This document shows, in pieces, positions 54,150 through 64,000 of a stretch of 64,000 nt of DNA (position 1 is its first letter; each line of letters starts with the position of its first letter). The stretch is from Rotaria sp. Silwood1 (Eukaryota > Rotifera > Eurotatoria > Philodinida > Philodinidae). The DNA lies in NCBI GenBank assembly GCA_905250075.1, contig CAJNOP010000024.1, forward strand, positions 1,298,508 through 1,362,507. The letters run 5' to 3'. The notes under the pieces were generated by a model that made no database searches, had not been told where the DNA came from, and saw only the letters and a list, made by a program, of their open reading frames with translations. Both the position numbers and the translations under genes were made by a program.

Positions 54150-56152
54150 TATGTCTTTGTATTTGTTTGAAAATACAATAATTTACCCATTTTACACTTC
54201 ATATTTATAGGTACTCATAAACAAAGTTCTTATTTTCGTTCGAAATAATGACTTTGACAATTATCATGAATATTTATTGCCATTCATACGTAGTCTACTT
54301 TGCCCATAATATACCATCAAATTTTGAAAAGCAAACGCTATATGTATCGAATACGAGACCAGATTTTTACCTTTCTTTCAATCATAAAAACATTTATCGT
54401 TTTCTAAAAGCATTCTTTTCAGCTTTCACAGTAATATTTGTATTTGTATGTATATGAAAATCATATTATACGTTTGCCTCTTTTATTTTTGAATGTTCTT
54501 CTCCTAGATCAGTTATTACTAAGCAGAATACAATTATGCACTTTGTTTTGAAATAGTTTGTTCACTAATATCAGTATCATGAAACACAATAAAAGGGTAT
54601 AAGGCGAAAGTTTTAAGAAAAAGAAACACAAGACGAAAAAAAAATGGAATAGACACATAGGTCTGCACATAAATATATATATTAATAGATAGAGCATACA
54701 GGGTGAAAAATATTCTTAAGGAAATCAAAACTATTTTTGGTTAATGGTGTACCAATCTCAGTTTTTTGTGACGAAATTGCTACTTTTTGCAATGTAATCC
54801 AATCATATCGACTGGAATTCCTAAATGAATTGAAAAAAACACCGAACGCCTCGTATTCTTATTGATTATTCCGCTAATAATCGAATTTTAATCTAAAACC
54901 AATTATAAAGTATTTGGTAAAAATCAGTTAGATCGATATAGAAGTAAATTATTCGAACAAACATGAGGGATAATTGAGTGTGTCGAATATGCGTGAGTAA
55001 GGTACGGAATACCTTTACAAACAACCACATGAACTAGGATCGTACATCCGTCAACAGAAATTTCTCATATACGAGCAGATCTGAGTTCGTGCCGGGAAAC
55101 AGTTCAAAGAGCTCTTAGAAGAATCGCGAGTCCTTAGATTTCAAGGCGTATGAGTCTATGAGTTTTCGATATACCTCTTATTCCAAGCGAGTGCTGGATG
55201 TCTCTTTCTTCTCTATTGTTTTCGTAAATTATATATTATTGAGAGTCAGTCCTCTAAGCGAGATAAATATGGACCATAAATAGTTCGAATAGTGTATTAT
55301 CGATTTTTCTCTTATTTTCGCTATATTACTCCGATCACGAGAAAAACGCTGATCTTCAGTCTAATTAGGAGTAACAGATAACAATCGTCTAATAAAATGA
55401 CTAAATATTAAGATTGATTACCAAGAAATAACAGATAGAAGCTGATTAACATATAATAAGAGATTGAAACTGCTTCACAGGTAGCATAGAATCGAAAAAC
55501 AGGAGTAGTATGTAAAAAAAAGACGGAAAAAATTTGATTTTAATCGATTTTTTTGGGTCTTTTTTTATAAAAGAAAGGGCTCTATTTGTTTTTTTCTTTG
55601 ATCTTATCGTTCACAAAACAGGACACGATCAAAAAATCAATGAAAATTGTGCAGAAGTCAAGTATTCAAGGATTTGCATAATGACTATTGTGCAACAAGG
55701 TTCAAATTATAATTGATAACTATGAGATTTATTAATCAATTCAAATTCTTCTCATAGACTGGAATCGATTATAATCAAAATAAGAATCTGTGTCCATCGA
55801 TTATTAGAATTTTCTAAACAATTAATGTTGATTATAACTTTTACTATAATCTATTTGAAATATTGATTTTGCGTTACAGAATCCCAATTATCAATTTCGA
55901 TTAGTTTCATAAGATTTTGAAATTTTAATCGATTATAATCCTTACAATTTTAGTGAGTAGAAGAACTCGTTATTTTTGTTTATTTTTCAGTAATTGTTTA
56001 ATTACTTCAAGAGAACAGACAATAGTAAAATGGAAACACATGTCTATTGCTGCAATGTAATATGCTACGTCACGGATGGAATGTAAGATTATCTATTTCC
56101 AAAAAGGACTTAAGAGAAAATGTTATTTCACATGTACAGAATTGAAGTAGCG
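54150..56152. other. Upstream flank of module 1
   Basis: No gene was seen. Stretches at about 54480-54780 recur near 59240-59590 and 62570-62800, so they belong to the triplicated module. At about 55515-55960, TTTGATTTTAATCGATTTTT words resemble the core of the MITE at 20475-21229. Confidence 0.4.
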
Positions 56153-57070
56153 TTATTGAGCTTGGGTAGTAGCTGCTGCTAAAACTCGTTGCTTTTGAAC
56201 TTCTTGGGTAACTTTAAATGAACGGTGAAGTATCAATACATGTAATTTTAAAAACACATCAAACATATTAAAAGCTAGTGGAAATTCTCTCTTCATACGT
56301 TTGATATACATGGACCTCAAGATGTGTCCATATCCCATGCGTTTCTTTAGCTAGGCAAGCACTTGAATGCTTGCATCAGTTATATGCTCATTCAAAGCAG
56401 CTCATACGCTAAATTCATGACAACCATACGAATAAATACGCTTGAAACAATTGAGTAGAATAAAACAATAAAAGATTTTCTTCTCAGCATAGAAGAATGC
56501 TGCGTCTCATTGAGGATGTGTCTAAATCTAGTTACTTACATAAATTTTCAATAAATAACACTGTCTGTTACATACTTTGTTACTTAAACTAGAGTTTTTA
56601 CCATGAACCGAACCATTTTGAATGTACAATTGAAGAAAAATAACGAAAAAGACGTATAAAATATAATAAATATTAGTTTCTCACGATACATATGGTTTTT
56701 ATAGTTGTAACAGGTGACCATATTCAACGGAGTATTTCTGTACTGACTTATTATGGGGCTGAACTTTTATTGTTACTCTGTGCAGCTGGTAATGTTTTAC
56801 ATAAAGTATCTCGTTTGTGATCATTCGTACACGGGTTTCAACAAAAAAAAGAAACCATTGAACAAAAATTCAAGTGCCTGAATAAGAATGTTAAGCAATG
56901 GAGCAAAAACTTCTAGAATCTAAACTTCCTAAAAAGCCCTAAGTCTTGCCTCAGAATGTGTACTTATCACATGAATTTCTTGCTCAAGATACTCAACAAA
57001 TTCATGAGCATGAAAAAACTTCGACCAGGAAAACATTCGCTGCCTGAGAACGGATTTTTTAGTATCCATC
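56153..57070 (-). pseudogene. Decayed coding fragments upstream of module 1
   Basis: A minus frame at 56153-56338 reads FPLAFNMFDVFLKLHVLILH, then RSFKVTQEVQKQRVLAA. A diverged copy (FLELHVLLFRCSFKVSQ) lies at about 62985-63070. A second piece (FHAHEFVEYLEQE, about 56960-57040) matches FHAHEVLDDLEQE at 59884-60090. The conservation of amino-acid wording between copies implies a former coding gene, family unknown. Confidence 0.4.
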
Positions 57071-58049
57071 TCCATAATAATATCCAAGTTTAGTATACTA
57101 TTTCGACAGCAATACTGATTGAAGTTACTTTGGACCTAATAACGATGGTGGTGGTACTTTTCACTGTTAACAAATTTCTACTATACTATTCAAAACTCAA
57201 CATAACAATTGACTGAAACAAACACAACAGAACAAAATTTAATTTCTCTTTCTTAGTTCCTTCATGTATTTAGAAGGTTAAATGTTGTCAATGATAGATG
57301 TTATTTTTTGAAGAAAAAGAGTGACATTAGATATTTTATCAACATGCTAGGACCTGCTGACTGCATCGTTCGAAGAATATTTTTCTTATCAACGATCCAC
57401 TAACGATGTATTTGGACGAATATGAATGAAAACTAAAAATTGTTGGCCACATTGCCAAAAAAAAAGATTTCGTTTTAGAGTTTTAATGAAAGACTGCTCT
57501 TGTAACTTATAAATCGTGAAAGAGACTGCTAGGCTTCGTCTCTTCTAACGTGTAGAGTTTTAGATTATGTTTAAAAAAAAACAACTTTCTAAAAAGAGCC
57601 TACTTATTCAAATATACTACTTCCGTTGTACTATATTACAGTTCATTAAATAGATAGATCAATATAAAAAGACAAAGCACACATTTCATCAACAAAAGAA
57701 AAAAAACATAACCTATTAGAAAGTTTTCCTTTTTTGAATACATCGTATTTTAATGAGTAGATAATAGTTAAGCAAAAAAATTAAAGTTCAATATCAATGG
57801 TATTCGTTAATCTCATATAACTGCCGCGTAAAATATGTATCTGCTCACGTATCATAATCTTGAGGTATTTCAATACTATATTTATATTCAAGTGATGCAT
57901 TCAATTCATTACCTATGTAAGAATGCTCTTTCAAACATGCTAACCTTGAAAATTTCATTGAAGATTGTGTAAAAAACTATTTACAGCAAGTGTCTCAACG
58001 TTCTGACATGTTTGACATTCTCTTATCCAAACATCCAGTATTGATGATT

Positions 58050-58225
58050 CCTTAGTTAGATAAATAAAATTAGCAACGACCGAAGCAATAACATTGAATA
58101 GCTTCGATGAAGAAATTCATGAATACTAAACCATTGAATCTGGTTTTGTATAAAGATCAAATTCATTTGTTTTCAATAGAAAACAGTCTTAAATTGTACC
58201 AAAATATTTTGCCTTTGGTACCTCT
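58050..58225 (-). pseudogene. DUF2804 relic in module 2
   Basis: The minus strand reads VPKAKYFGTI, stop, DCFLLKTNEFDLYTKPDSMV, stop, ISSSKLFNVIA. It matches LPKPKYLGPIQDRFPLKTNE, then TKPVSIVDYSWVSSSKLLNF, of the intact copy. Only the N-terminal 60 residues remain, with several stops. It lies about 115 bp past the stop of Cys-rich copy 2, the same layout as module 1. Confidence 0.75.
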
Positions 58226-58340
58226 TTTTCGACTGTACGTTTTGATAAACGAAAAATGTCTTTATATTTCTGTCTTATCATGATGTTTTTTTTTGTTAAA
58301 AAAAAATCATTATAAAAAATATATATATTGATGAAAATGG

Positions 58341-58908
58341 TTAACTTGTGGTTCTACATTGTACTTTTCGTCCATCGCATGTGAACCATTCAGCATAGCA
58401 GCCTCCACAATAATTTGGAACACATTCAGCGTCAGGATATTCTGGACATGTTGCTCCCTTTTGAAAAATGTTCATGAAAAGGAAAGTATATAAATTGGTC
58501 ATTGTATCTTACTTGACATGGATCTTTTTTACATCGAACTTTAGACCGACCGTGTGGACAAGTAGATTTTCGAAAACATTTTGCTGGTCTACCATTAGCT
58601 CTGTACCACACAGCATTGCATCCACCGCAATAGTTAGAGACGCACTTAGCATTTTTATCACCTGGACATTTTGATACCTAGAATTGATTAAGTATATTAA
58701 AAACTATTAAGATATAATGAACTCACCAAGCATGGATCTACGAAACAATTCACAATTCGTTTACCCGATGGACATCGAATCCTTTCAACTGATGTTCCAA
58801 GTACACCTATAACAAAATGATACTAAAATAAACATTTCAAACGACTTATTTACTACCGCTCAGTAGCATTGAAAGAATAATAACGGCAAGATATACTACA
58901 GCTTGCAT
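58341..58908 (-). CDS. Small secreted Cys-rich protein, copy 2
   Basis: Four exons (58857-58908, 58727-58806, 58513-58677, 58341-58457) join to 137 residues, with exon lengths almost identical to copy 1. Signal peptide MQAVVYLAVIILSMLLSG. Cys-rich repeats: CPSGKRIVNCFVDPC, CPGDKNAKCVSNYCGGCNAV, CPHGRSKVRCKKDPC, CPEYPDAECVPNYCGGCYAE. All Cys positions of copy 1 are kept, while the second linker has become basic (SKVRCKK). It appears intact and is the only surviving gene of module 2. Confidence 0.8.
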
Positions 58909-59883
58909 TATGTATTGGTGATTACTTGAGAATAGAATAATTTATTTTTATTCACACGTGTTATTTATCGGTTATTGTAAACAAGTTTTTTTTTTCGTTT
59001 GCAAAAACGAATCTAAAAATTGTCACTACCTATTTATTGTCATTCAGGTGTAGTCTATGTTGTCGCTGACGGAGAATAAAACTTTAAAAGTGAATATTAT
59101 ATGTATCCAATAGGAAATCAGATTTTACTCATCAACCATAAAAATATTTTCCTTTATCTAAACGTATTCTTCCTAGCTTTCAGAATAATATTTTAATGTG
59201 TATGCATATGAAAATCATATTATACGTTTGCCTATTTTGTTTTGGATGTTTTTTCCTACTTCAATGATTAATAATCAGATCACGATTACACATCTTGTGT
59301 TTTTTTTTTAGTTGTTTGTTCACAGATATAATTGTCACAACGCACAAAGAAAGATATACGACAAAATTTATAATTAAGAACAATAACCATCACAAGAAAA
59401 AAAAAGAAAATACGTTACATCTGTTCTGTCACACACACAGATTGAGAATAGACACGTAGATGTGCACGTAAATATAAGTATGAATAGATAGACAATACCG
59501 AGTGAAAAATATTCTTCAGAAAGTCAAGATTATTTTTCATTACCGATGCAGAAACCTAATTTTTTGTGAGAAATCGCTATTTTTTTCATTATAATCGAAC
59601 TAACCCTTTAAGTCCAAGATTATTTCTATTGGAGTACATTCAAGTACACTATGAGATTAGCTTATTTTAGACACAAACATATGACATCCTTTATAGATGG
59701 ATGAAGAGAATTCTAGGACATTCTAGATTGCTTGATTCCAAGAGATTGTGTACTAGTTTTTATTAACTATGTTGTGAAAAATCATTATAAAACATATGCA
59801 GCTTTTTTGTCACAATGGGGCTCAAAAGGTTCACCTATGCAGTTCGTAATGTTTTACTTAAAATATTTCGTTAATGGTCATCT

Positions 59884-60090
59884 TCATATGCGCTTGGACA
59901 AGAATTTGAGCATATCAATAAGAACGTTAAGTGATGGAACAAAAAAATTCAAGCATCTGAGATTCATGCCTATCACAGAACGTTCTTGCTCAAGATCATC
60001 AAGAACTTCATGAGCATGAAAAAGAAGTCCGACTAGAAGAACCTTTAACACATTAGAAGCTTTTCGCTTAAATACATGAAACAAGAGCAT
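59884..60090 (-). pseudogene. Decayed coding fragment upstream of module 2
   Basis: The minus frame reads VFKRKASNVLKVLLVGLLFH, then AHEVLDDLEQERSVIGMNLR, to a stop at 59884. A diverged copy exists at about 56850-57060 with stops. No known family. It may be the end of a larger vanished gene. Confidence 0.3.
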
Positions 60091-61279
60091 TGTGTGCGAA
60101 TAGACTTTTTTGTATCTATGTTTATGATAATATCCAAGTTCAGTATAGACAATATTTCGCTTGCCTCGTTATAGAGAAGTGTCGTTACTGAGTTACAAAT
60201 ATCTGCAAAAAACAATTCATAGGAAACAATAGTCTATCGAGAAATTCTTTCTTTAATGAAAACATATTGTAGAATCATTTCAATATTTTTTGCAGTATTA
60301 TCTGAAAAAAAATTCTTAAAACTCTCTATACAAAAAATACGTTACTATGGTCATAGGTCCCACTAGACGTACTACGTGTTCACATAAATTACACAAGAAA
60401 TGGCCTTTTTAAAATAGGAATATATTCAATAAAATCCTGTTGTGCCTTAATTAAAAAGCCTCTTTTTTTTGGAAATTCAGAAACGTTTTCCTTTATCACA
60501 AAACAATACATTATTATTTAACGAACACATTTCTTCAGCTACACAGATTAAAGTTTGCTCTATAAAGTATTCCTTCTGAGTCTGAGAACATATTTCTTTT
60601 ATACTATTCAAAACTCAACATCAGCAACTAACTGAAACAATCTTGAATGAACACAATTAAATTTCTTCTTTTTTTTTTATAGTTCTTTAGCTATTGAAAG
60701 GTTAACAACAATTTTCTTGTCAACGATTGCCAAACGATAAGACCGAATACAAGATTATGAGTCTGCTAATTGGTCGAGGATTTTATATCGTGTTGAAAAA
60801 ACATTTCTTCTCAGAAAGAACCTACTTATTCAAATATACTACTTCCATTTTGTACAATCATAGCTCCTTAAATAACTAAAGAAATGTAAAAAAGACAAAA
60901 CACACATTTCATTAACTACAAAATAAAATATAACCTATTACAAAGTTTTCGTTCTCTGATACATCGAATTATAGTGAGTAGAAAATAGTGAAAACAAAAA
61001 AGCGAAGTTCAACACCAATGGCAGTCGATAAACTCTCATAATGGCTATATGAAAATAAGTATCGGCTCATGTATCATATTCTTCAAGTATCTCCATACTT
61101 TATTTATATTTAACTGGTTGTTTTAATTCATCTTGTGTTTAAAAAAGCTGTTTAAAACATAATAACCTTGAAGATTTCGTCGAAATTTATGTACAAAAAA
61201 ATTTTTATAGAACGTATCTCGATGTTCGGAAATTTATGACATTTTCTTATCTAAACATCCCATATTGATGAGTCATTAG

Positions 61280-61565
61280 CAATAGAATTAAAACTAAAAA
61301 TAGCATCAGTAATCAAATAACGTGACGTTAAAAAAGATTCAAAACCTCAATGTTTAAGTGCAATAATATTGAATAATGTTGATAAAGAAATCCATGAATA
61401 ATCAACAATTGAAATTGGTTTCGTATAATGAATAGATTCATTTATTTCTAATGGAAAATGCTCTTGTAGTGGGTCAAGATATTTTGATTCAGGTGAATTT
61501 ATATGTTGAGCATTTTCTACTATACTAAATGAAATTGTAAATGAAGGTTGTAAAGATGTGACCAT
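61280..61565 (-). pseudogene. DUF2804 relic in module 3
   Basis: The minus strand from 61565 reads SIVENAQHINSPESKYLDPL, then HYTKPISIVDYSWISLSTLF, then NIIALKH and a stop, followed in frame by GFESFLTSRYLITDA. It matches the first 100 residues of the intact copy. The stop (TGA) replaces the Trp codon of ALKHW. The remainder of the gene is missing. Confidence 0.8.
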
Positions 61566-61737
61566 GGTAAAAAATATGACATACTTGTTTGCTGATGAAG
61601 TCTTTTTTATAACTACTTTTATCTTTTCAACTATCTGATTTGATAAACGGAAAATATTTTTATGTTTCTATCTGATTATGATGTTTTTTTCCTTGAGAAA
61701 AGTTATTATAAAAAAATGAATATATTGATGAAAATAG

Positions 61738-62308
61738 TTAACTTGTGGTACTACATTGTACTTGTTCTCCACTAAATTTGAACCATTCAGCATAGCAGCC
61801 TCCACAATAGTTTGGAACACATTTAGCATCAGGATATGTTGAACATGTTGCTTCCTATTGAAAAGTGTTCATTAATAGGAAAGCATACAACTTAGTCATT
61901 GTAACTTACTTCGCATGGATTTCTAGGACATTGAGGTCCAACTCGACCAGGTGGACAATCAGATTTTCCATAGCATTGTGCTCGTTTACCATCAGTTCCA
62001 AACCACACAGCATCGCATTCACCGCAATTGTTGGTGATGCATACAGCGCTTTCATCTCCTGGACATATTGATGTCTACATTTAATGAAATATATATTTGA
62101 AACCTATTATGATATATAGAACTCACAGAACATGGATCTGGATCGCAATTTACCATTGGTTGACCAGGTGGACATTCAAACGTTATGACCGGCATTCCAG
62201 ATACACCTATAACAAAATGATATTATAATAAACTGTGCTAATAGATTACTAACTTCCGATTACTAATGTTGAAAAAATAGCAGGGATAATATATCCTATA
62301 ATATGCAT
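61738..62308 (-). CDS. Small secreted Cys-rich protein, copy 3
   Basis: Four exons join to 138 residues; start ATG 62308, stop TAA 61738-61740, and exon lengths as in copy 1 (55, 80, 165, 117). Signal peptide MHIIGYIIPAIFSTLVIGS. Repeats: CPPGQPMVNCDPDPC, CPGDESAVCITNNCGECDAV, CPPGRVGPQCPRNPC, CSTYPDAKCVPNYCGGCYAE. The last Cys-containing loop (WVKCNGQ in copy 1, WFTCDGR in copy 2) has lost its Cys (WFKFSGE), leaving an odd number relative to the others. The first repeat has also diverged most. Function unknown. Confidence 0.8.
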
Positions 62309-62309
62309 T

Positions 62310-64000
62310 ACTTTTTTTTCGTATTTATTTGAAAATACAATAATTTATTGTTTTTAATACTCCATATTTATAAGTATCCATAAATTATATATTTTTCTTT
62401 CGAAAAAATCGCTTTGACGAACAACATCATCCAATAAGAAATTAACTTACACTTATCAATTATGAAAATATTTACCTTTTTGTAAAAAATCATTTCTATC
62501 TTTCTTAATCGTATTTTTTCATTTATGCACATGAAAAAGAACGTAATTGCTTGTCTCTGTCATTTGGCTTTTTCTTTCTCTAGTTTAATCATCACTAATA
62601 ACAACACAATCACGCAGTTGACTTTTTACTACTTTGTACATTAATATATTATCATGATGCGCAAAGAAAAGAATGTATGACGAGTTTGTCAAGAACATAA
62701 CAAGAAATAGAATAGTTTACATCGAATCTATATACACGCACATTCAGAATAGACACATAGATCTGCACATAAATACAAATATAAATAAATAGGCAACATA
62801 AAAACCTTCTTTATTTTGACATTTTTTTAAAGCAACTGTTTGGTTGTTTCTAGAAGATAGACACGAGTAAAATATACACATATGCCCACTGCAACAGTGT
62901 ACGTCAAATGTTATGTGATGGATAAAACGAGAGATTATCTATTTAAAAAAAGAAAAGACAGAATGCTTTTTCATATCTGAAACATTGAACAGTTGTCGTT
63001 GAAATTGTTGACTAACTTTAAATGAACAACGAAATAACAAAACATGGAGCTCTAAAAATATGTGACACAAATTAAATTCATTGAAACATTAAAAGACTTC
63101 GCTTGAATAAATGAAAAAGAAGATATTTAAGAAGACCCTCTCTGAGAACTTTTTTCCAGCATGTAGTATGTCCATTATAATATCTAAGTTCAGTATAGAT
63201 AATATTTTGCTGTGATCTTTATAATGATATATGCGCTCCGTAGTGGCAGAATTCAGAAATTTTTGTTACTTGATTCTATGACCTTAATACGTTTGTGTTC
63301 TTCATCCTTTATCGTTATTTCTGGTACCAAATAAAAATTGTATTTAGATTCTAATTTTTCCAGCACAGTGATGTCAAGAGTTTGAATTTCAAGTAGAATT
63401 ATTGTGCATTAAACACACTTATCCCTAGAGAATTACATTTAAGATAAAATAGCAACATTCACAAGTTTTTTAAAGATTGAAATTAATAAATCTAACATAT
63501 TCGATTCCTTCAATCTTCAGTCCATCTAATATTTCATGAAGTTGTTTTGAATATGTATTATCAAAATCTGGTTAAAATTTTCTTTTTTCATGTAAGAAGC
63601 AAATCTGTGTACTTTATGTAATTTATTAGCAAATTTTTATTATAAAGTTGATATATTTTATACTTAAGAATTTATTAAAATCAGCTTCACCTATTTCTTA
63701 TTCATGGCAATGGATTGGAAGATAACAAACAGGCATTTATTGGATTTTATAAATTTAAGCATACTAATGCTCGCCATGAAGAACAACAAAATCACGTGAA
63801 TAATCTTTGTGTTCCTCATGTATAAAAGCATTAGTAATTTCAGTTACTTATCTGTTCTACCATTCAGGATAACCGTGCTTTATTTGGAAAATTTGTCGAT
63901 GCTTAGCAGATCAGCATAATCTGTCACTATTGTTGTTACTTAATATTCATTTTATAATAATTATCGTTATACATGATGAAATACCACTTTGCTGTAGAAT
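62310..64000. other. Flank of module 3 to window end
   Basis: Repeat of the module flank to about 63200, including the FLELHVLLFRCSFKVSQ relic near 63000. After that AT-rich sequence with no recognisable gene. Confidence 0.35.

Noticed and set aside
55515-55960. TTTTAATCGATTT-rich segment resembling the core of the MITE at 20475
   Set aside because: The diagnostic GGTCAGTAA ends and TTAA flanks were not found, so it is at most a fragment or chance AT-rich similarity.

Overview
This window looks like part of a metazoan genome, most likely a bdelloid rotifer (species not determinable by eye). The DNA is AT-rich. Genes have many very short introns (about 37-70 bp, GT-AG) next to a few long, repeat-filled ones. 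There are repeated tracts of TGTGGG, the telomere-type repeat known from bdelloids. Divergent F-box genes, a kinesin-light-chain-type TPR fragment and a bacterial-type intronless enzyme gene fit the same picture. Two runs of N (5809-5818 and 33309-33408) show that it is a draft assembly.

Layout. 1-1713: first coding exon of a Slit-like LRR protein (minus strand) that runs off the left edge, followed by its upstream region. 3880-5000: a decayed mariner transposase. 5204-13260: ABCF1 (plus), seven coding exons, with a 2.9-kb intron holding a TTAA-flanked MITE and other inverted repeats. 14376-14597: TPR fragment. 17492-17845: broken FLYWCH zinc finger. 18178-21645: F-box gene (plus), four exons, with a 755-bp MITE inside a tiny intron. 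23215-26466: serine-rich low-complexity gene (minus) with a 651-bp long-TIR element in an intron and a 47-bp tandem repeat in another. 26594-27669: an NTAN1/CheD-like gene (minus) with an in-frame TAG. 27810-27893: a tRNA-like gene. 28895-32600: gene-poor, with a giant palindrome carrying telomere-like repeats and a 620-bp foldback element. 34470-40568: TRIM37 (minus), twelve exons that join in frame. 41700-51560: an intact arginine deiminase gene with three decayed copies around it, plus an F-box pseudogene and repeats. 52149-63200: three tandem copies of a module [small secreted Cys-rich gene + DUF2804 gene] on the minus strand. All three Cys-rich genes are intact, but only one DUF2804 copy is.

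Housekeeping and signalling genes (ABCF1 in translation and ribosome biology, TRIM37 ubiquitin ligase, Slit-like guidance protein) sit among fast-evolving material: F-box genes, tandem arrays and a probably horizontally acquired arginine deiminase.

The most unusual pattern is that several unrelated inverted-repeat elements each carry TGTGGG-type telomere-like tracts, often in hairpin (head-to-head) orientation. Exon boundaries were read by eye from splice motifs and reading frame. Family names rest on recognised motifs, not on a search.
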